Source of the DNA: Curtobacterium sp. VKM Ac-1395
GTDB lineage: Bacteria; Actinomycetota; Actinomycetes; Actinomycetales; Microbacteriaceae
Reading direction: 5' to 3'
Assembly: GCF_015350975.1 (NCBI RefSeq)
Contig: NZ_JADKRX010000004.1
Location: 332,077-396,076 of the forward strand
Length of the DNA stretch: 64,000 nt
Shown here piece after piece: positions 60,684 through 64,000 of the stretch (position 1 is its first letter; every line of letters begins with the position of its first letter). Both the position numbers and the translations under genes were made by a program. The notes under the pieces were generated by a model. It did no database searches and had not been told where the DNA came from. It was given only the letters and a program-made list of their open reading frames with translations.

Positions 60684-62981
60684 TCAGGGCACCGGGACCG
60701 CCGCCGGCGCCCGCAGCTCGTGCGTGCCGCCGGTCAGGCGCTGCTCCTCGAGCCCGGGCAGACGCACCACCGCGGTGACGCCCTCCGGCACGGTCACCCG
60801 CACCAGGAGTGCCTCGTCGTCCAGCTCCCACCGCACGGCGACGTGCCCGTGCACGGTGTCGAGCGTCGTCTCCGCCCACGTCAGCCCACCACCGGGCTGC
60901 GGCGCGACGAGCACCGTCTCGTACCCGGGCGTCAGCGGCGCGAGGCCACCGACCACCCGGTGCATCCAGTCCGCCACGGCACCGAGTGCGTAGTGGTTGA
61001 ACGAGGTCATCTCGCCCGGGTTGATCGTGCCGTCGGGCAGCATCGAGTCCCAGCGCTCCCACACCGTCGTCGCGCCCATCGTCACCGGGTAGAGCCACGA
61101 CGGGCACTCCGTCTGCAGCAGCAGCCGGTACGCGTCGTCGAGGTGCCCGGTCTGCGTCAGCGCGTCCGTGATGAAGGGCGTCCCCGCGAAGCCCGTCGAG
61201 ATCCGGTACCCGGACTCGGCCGCCAGCTCGGCGAGCCGGTCGCCCGCCGCACGGGTGTCCTCGTCCGAGAGGATCCCGAACACGATCGCCAGCGCGTAGA
61301 CCGTGGTGCAGTCCGACCTGATCCGGCCGTCCGTCACGTAGTGCTCCCGGAACGCGGCCTGGAGGCTCGCAGCCATCTCCCGGGCCTCGTTCGCCTCCGC
61401 CTCGCGGCCGGGGAGCAGGGCGCCCGCCTCCGCGACGAGGGTCGCCGACCGGAACGCGCAGACCGTCGCGACGACGCCGGGGTCGGCCTTCGCCTTCGCG
61501 GCGTCCTCCGGCGGGGCGTCGGGGTCGAGCCAGTCACCGAACTGGAAGACCGTGTCCCAGAGCCCCTGCGGCGAGAGGTGGTCGCGGATCCGGCGGAGGT
61601 GCGCGGTCATCGAGTCGAACTGCTCCTCGAGCACCGCGGTGTCGCCGTACGCCTGGTACAGCGTCCACGGCACCCAGACCCCGGCGTCCGACCAGATCGC
61701 GGTGGCGTCCGGGACGCCGAAGTCCTCGGCGGGGGAGTACTTGAGCACGTCCGGCACGACGAACGGGATGACCCCGTCGGCGTGCTGCTGCTCGAGCCAC
61801 ACGTCCCGCAGCCAGTCGCCGAGGAACGCCCGGGTGTCGAACAGGTACGACGCCGTCGGGGCGAACGCGGCGATGTCGCCCGTCCACCCGAGTCGCTCGT
61901 CGCGCTGCGGGCAGTCCGTCGGGACGCTGAGGAAGTTGCCCTGCATGCCCCGCACGACGTTCTCGTGGAAGGTGTTGAGCAGGTCGTGGCTCGACGTGAA
62001 CGTGCCGGTGCGGGTCAGGTCGCTGCCGACCTGCACGGCGGTGACGGCCGTGCGGAGGTCGTCGAGCGAGCCCGGCCACCCGTCGACCTCGGCGTACCGG
62101 AACCCGTGGAAGGTGAAGCGGGGCTCGAACACGTCGGGGGCCTCGGCGCCGCTGCCGCTCAGGGTGACGTGGTCCGTCGCCTTCGCCGTGCGCAGGGGGC
62201 GGGTGCCGAGCTCGTCGTGCTCGAGCACCTCGGCGTGCCGGAGCGTCAGGACCGTGCCGGCGGGGCCCGATGCCGTGACCCGGACCCAGCCGACCAGGTT
62301 CACGCCGAAGTCGACGAGCGTGGCGCCGGACGGGCTCGTCCAGACGTCGACCGGGGCGATCTCCGCGAGGGGCCGGACGGGCGGCACGGTGTCGGCGACG
62401 AGCTCACGGTCGCCGATCGACACGGTGTGGACGCTGGCCGCGTGCTCGAGCTGCCCCGGGTGCTTCCACGTGGTGTCGTCGACCCGGGCGTCGACGTCCT
62501 GGCCGTCGTAGAGCTGGTCGTCCGTGATCGGGCTCGGCAGCGCCTGCCAGTCGGTGTCCGTCGCGATGGTCTGCTCGTGGCCGTCAGCGAAGGTGACGTG
62601 CAGTTCGGCGAAGCCGGCGCGCTCGTCCGTGTACCAGCCGCCACCACCACCCCAGGCGAGCCGACCGGCTGCCCAGCCGCGACCGAGGACCAGGGCGAGC
62701 ACGGTGGCGCTGCCCCGTGTCGTGGTCAGGTGCTCGGTGACGTCGTGCGAGACGACGCGGATGCGCCACTCGTAGCTCGTCCACCCGGGTTCGAGCAGGT
62801 GGTCCGAGACGCGGGTGCCGCCGAGCCAGGCCTCGACGACGCCGAGGGCGCTGACGTCGAGGGTCGCCGCGGTCACGGCGCCGTGGCCCGCGTCGAGGGT
62901 GAACTCCCGACGAAGGATCGGCGCGCTGCCGAAGGCGGCGTCGTCGTCGGCCGCGATGAAGGGTGCGGTCCAGGTGGTCAT
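60684..62981 (-). CDS. GH78 alpha-L-rhamnosidase
   Basis: A 765-residue multidomain inverting glycosidase. N-terminal beta domains (LRREFTLDAGHGAVTAATL, GRGWAAGRLAWGGGGGW) lead to the (alpha/alpha)6 barrel with acid Glu362 in PTDCPQRDERLGWTGD and base Glu642 in TTVWERWDSML. SFNHYALGAVADWMHRVVGG is typical near the C-terminus. No signal peptide, so it works on imported rhamnosides such as flavonoid glycosides or rhamnogalacturonan pieces. ATG 62981 follows GGAAGGACACC. Confidence 0.94.
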   Translation of the reverse strand: MTTWTAPFIAADDDAAFGSAPILRREFTLDAGHGAVTAATLDVSALGVVEAWLGGTRVSDHLLEPGWTSYEWRIRVVSHDVTEHLTTTRGSATVLALVLGRGWAAGRLAWGGGGGWYTDERAGFAELHVTFADGHEQTIATDTDWQALPSPITDDQLYDGQDVDARVDDTTWKHPGQLEHAASVHTVSIGDRELVADTVPPVRPLAEIAPVDVWTSPSGATLVDFGVNLVGWVRVTASGPAGTVLTLRHAEVLEHDELGTRPLRTAKATDHVTLSGSGAEAPDVFEPRFTFHGFRYAEVDGWPGSLDDLRTAVTAVQVGSDLTRTGTFTSSHDLLNTFHENVVRGMQGNFLSVPTDCPQRDERLGWTGDIAAFAPTASYLFDTRAFLGDWLRDVWLEQQHADGVIPFVVPDVLKYSPAEDFGVPDATAIWSDAGVWVPWTLYQAYGDTAVLEEQFDSMTAHLRRIRDHLSPQGLWDTVFQFGDWLDPDAPPEDAAKAKADPGVVATVCAFRSATLVAEAGALLPGREAEANEAREMAASLQAAFREHYVTDGRIRSDCTTVYALAIVFGILSDEDTRAAGDRLAELAAESGYRISTGFAGTPFITDALTQTGHLDDAYRLLLQTECPSWLYPVTMGATTVWERWDSMLPDGTINPGEMTSFNHYALGAVADWMHRVVGGLAPLTPGYETVLVAPQPGGGLTWAETTLDTVHGHVAVRWELDDEALLVRVTVPEGVTAVVRLPGLEEQRLTGGTHELRAPAAVPVP

Positions 62982-63109
62982 GGTGTCCTTCCGGCGGTCG
63001 TCGTCGTCGACGGCCGCGTCGTGGGGTCGGTGGGTCGGTGTGTCCGTGTGGCTGGCGGTGGTGGGCCGACCCGCGCGGGGCGGGGCGGTCCTCCTGGCCG
63101 GGGTGGGCG

Positions 63110-63988
63110 TCAGCCCTTGACGGCGCCGCTGGTCATGCCGGCGACGATCTGGCGTTGGAAGAAGACGTAGAGGACGAGCGGCGGGATCGTGATGAGCAGC
63201 ACGTCGGTGAACAGCAGGTTCAACTGGCTGACGGACTGGCTCTGGAACGCGTAGAGCGTCTGCTGGACCGTGGCGTTCTCGGACCCGGGGAGGAAGTACA
63301 GCGGGTTCGCGAAGTCGTTGAACACGGCGACGGACTGCACGAGCACGACCGTGATGATGACCGGCTTGAGCAGCGGCAGGACGACCCCGAAGAACAGGCG
63401 GATCGGACCGGTGCCGTCGAGCACGGCGGCCTCGTCGAGCTCCTTCGGGATCGTCGCGACGAACGCCCGGAAGAGCAGGATGCAGAACGACAGGCCGAAC
63501 GTGGCCTCGATGAGGATCATGCCGCCCATCGTCTTGAACAGGTTGAGCCCCTGCAGCACCCAGATCGTCGGGACGATCGCGGGCGGGACGATGAGCCCGG
63601 CGAGCACGAAGAAGTTGATCAGCCCGTTCCACCGGCCCGGACGACGCTGCAGCACGTAGCCGACCATGGCGGAGAAGACCACCATGATGAGCACGCTGCC
63701 GACGGTCAGCACGGCGCTGTTCACGAACGCCCGGACGATGCCGGACTCGCCGCTCTGGAACACCGCCCGCAGGTTCTGCCACAGCTGCCAGTCGGTCGGC
63801 AGGGTGAAGCCGAGCTGGTTCGCCTCGGCCGGGGACTTCGCCGCCTGCAGCAGCACGAAGACGAACGGCACCAGGAACACGACGAACGACACCACGATGG
63901 CGACGACGCCGATCACCCACCGACGGACGGTGCCGGGGTGGCGGCGGCGCGCTGGCGTGGCCGGGCGGGACGCGGTGACGGCGCTCAC
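63110..63988 (-). CDS. ABC sugar permease, MalG type, of the rhamnoside importer
   Basis: A 292-residue permease with six helices, an N-terminal basic tail (ARRRHPGTVRRWV) and EAA loop DEAAVLDGTGPIRLFFGVVLPL. GTG 63988 overlaps an upstream TGA at 63987-63985. It is followed after 128 bp, a region with short GTCGGTG-like repeats, by the GH78 gene. The rhamnoside substrate is inferred from the downstream catabolic genes. Confidence 0.9.
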   Translation of the reverse strand: MSAVTASRPATPARRRHPGTVRRWVIGVVAIVVSFVVFLVPFVFVLLQAAKSPAEANQLGFTLPTDWQLWQNLRAVFQSGESGIVRAFVNSAVLTVGSVLIMVVFSAMVGYVLQRRPGRWNGLINFFVLAGLIVPPAIVPTIWVLQGLNLFKTMGGMILIEATFGLSFCILLFRAFVATIPKELDEAAVLDGTGPIRLFFGVVLPLLKPVIITVVLVQSVAVFNDFANPLYFLPGSENATVQQTLYAFQSQSVSQLNLLFTDVLLITIPPLVLYVFFQRQIVAGMTSGAVKG

Positions 63989-64000
63989 AGTTCCGGCTCC
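63985..64000 (-). CDS. C-terminal end of upstream gene (probably MalF-type permease), cut by window
   Basis: The bases read Glu-Pro-Glu-Leu-stop in the frame whose TGA overlaps the permease GTG (GTGA). Only four codons are seen. The identity is inferred from the usual MalF-MalG order. Confidence 0.4.

Noticed and set aside
60429..63170. Plus-strand open frame of over 900 codons across the rhamnose genes
   Set aside because: Composition is Arg/Val/Asp-rich shadow sequence opposite clear rhaI and GH78 genes.
63985..63996. Operator at the right edge (GTGAGCGCCG)
   Set aside because: It is only a start-codon overlap, not palindromic.
1..64000. tRNA, rRNA, insertion sequences, prophage or conjugative genes
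   Set aside because: No sequence with these features was seen; the large gaps contain only repeats and promoters.

Overview
The window is very GC-rich, uses many GTG starts and ATGA/GTGA gene overlaps, and has the gene repertoire of a plant-associated actinobacterium of the family Microbacteriaceae; Curtobacterium is my best guess from gene content, not a proven assignment. Almost all of it is coding. I see no rRNA, tRNA, CRISPR array, insertion sequence, integrase or phage gene.

Layout. 1-31 kb is a sugar-scavenging region built from local modules: an arabino-oligosaccharide module (ABC binding protein and divergent GH51 arabinofuranosidase, 1-3152); a galactoside module (LacI regulator, ABC importer, GH35 beta-galactosidase, 3641-10230); a small housekeeping/stress block with a radical-SAM SPL-like protein, a CsbD-like peptide, a PRISE-type reductase and a GH13 enzyme (10348-15538); a monosaccharide ABC importer of the ChvE-GguAB/MmsABC type with a divergent LacI (15633-20882); a GH127 beta-L-arabinofuranosidase with a divergent LacI (21009-24181); and araB-araD-araA followed by an alditol-oxidase-like gene (24562-29826). 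Five perfect copies of GTGAGCGCTCAC at 1465, 1547, 19727, 24486 and 24508 tie the GH51 locus, the monosaccharide importer and araBDA into one probable L-arabinose regulon.

30-44 kb holds a Gln-rich protein, an SDR/TetR pair, a dipeptide-type ABC importer whose two ATPases are fused, an Eis-like acetyltransferase, a seven-helix rhodopsin-like protein that contains no lysine, a VOC protein, an iron-sulfur bacterial cryptochrome/photolyase and an orphan MurE-like ligase. 44.7-47.5 kb is a four-gene operon of three TasA/CalY-like secreted proteins with SipW-type signal peptides plus an ER-type signal peptidase, probably a surface or biofilm fibre system. 47.9-54.4 kb has PnuC, small membrane proteins with regulators, an ABC-2 exporter and two tandem paralogous membrane proteins. 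54.5-64 kb is one minus-strand L-rhamnose locus: ABC permeases, GH78 rhamnosidase, isomerase, bifunctional aldolase/dehydrogenase, rhamnulokinase and L-lactate dehydrogenase, which together can take bound rhamnose to dihydroxyacetone phosphate and pyruvate.

The gaps between convergent genes hold families of long, closely related hairpins. One family has also entered, in frame, the linker of the fused ABC ATPase at 35253-35376. None of the importers of the MalFG type carries its own ATPase in the window, which suggests a shared MsiK-like ATPase elsewhere. Transport substrates are inferred from neighbours, not measured.
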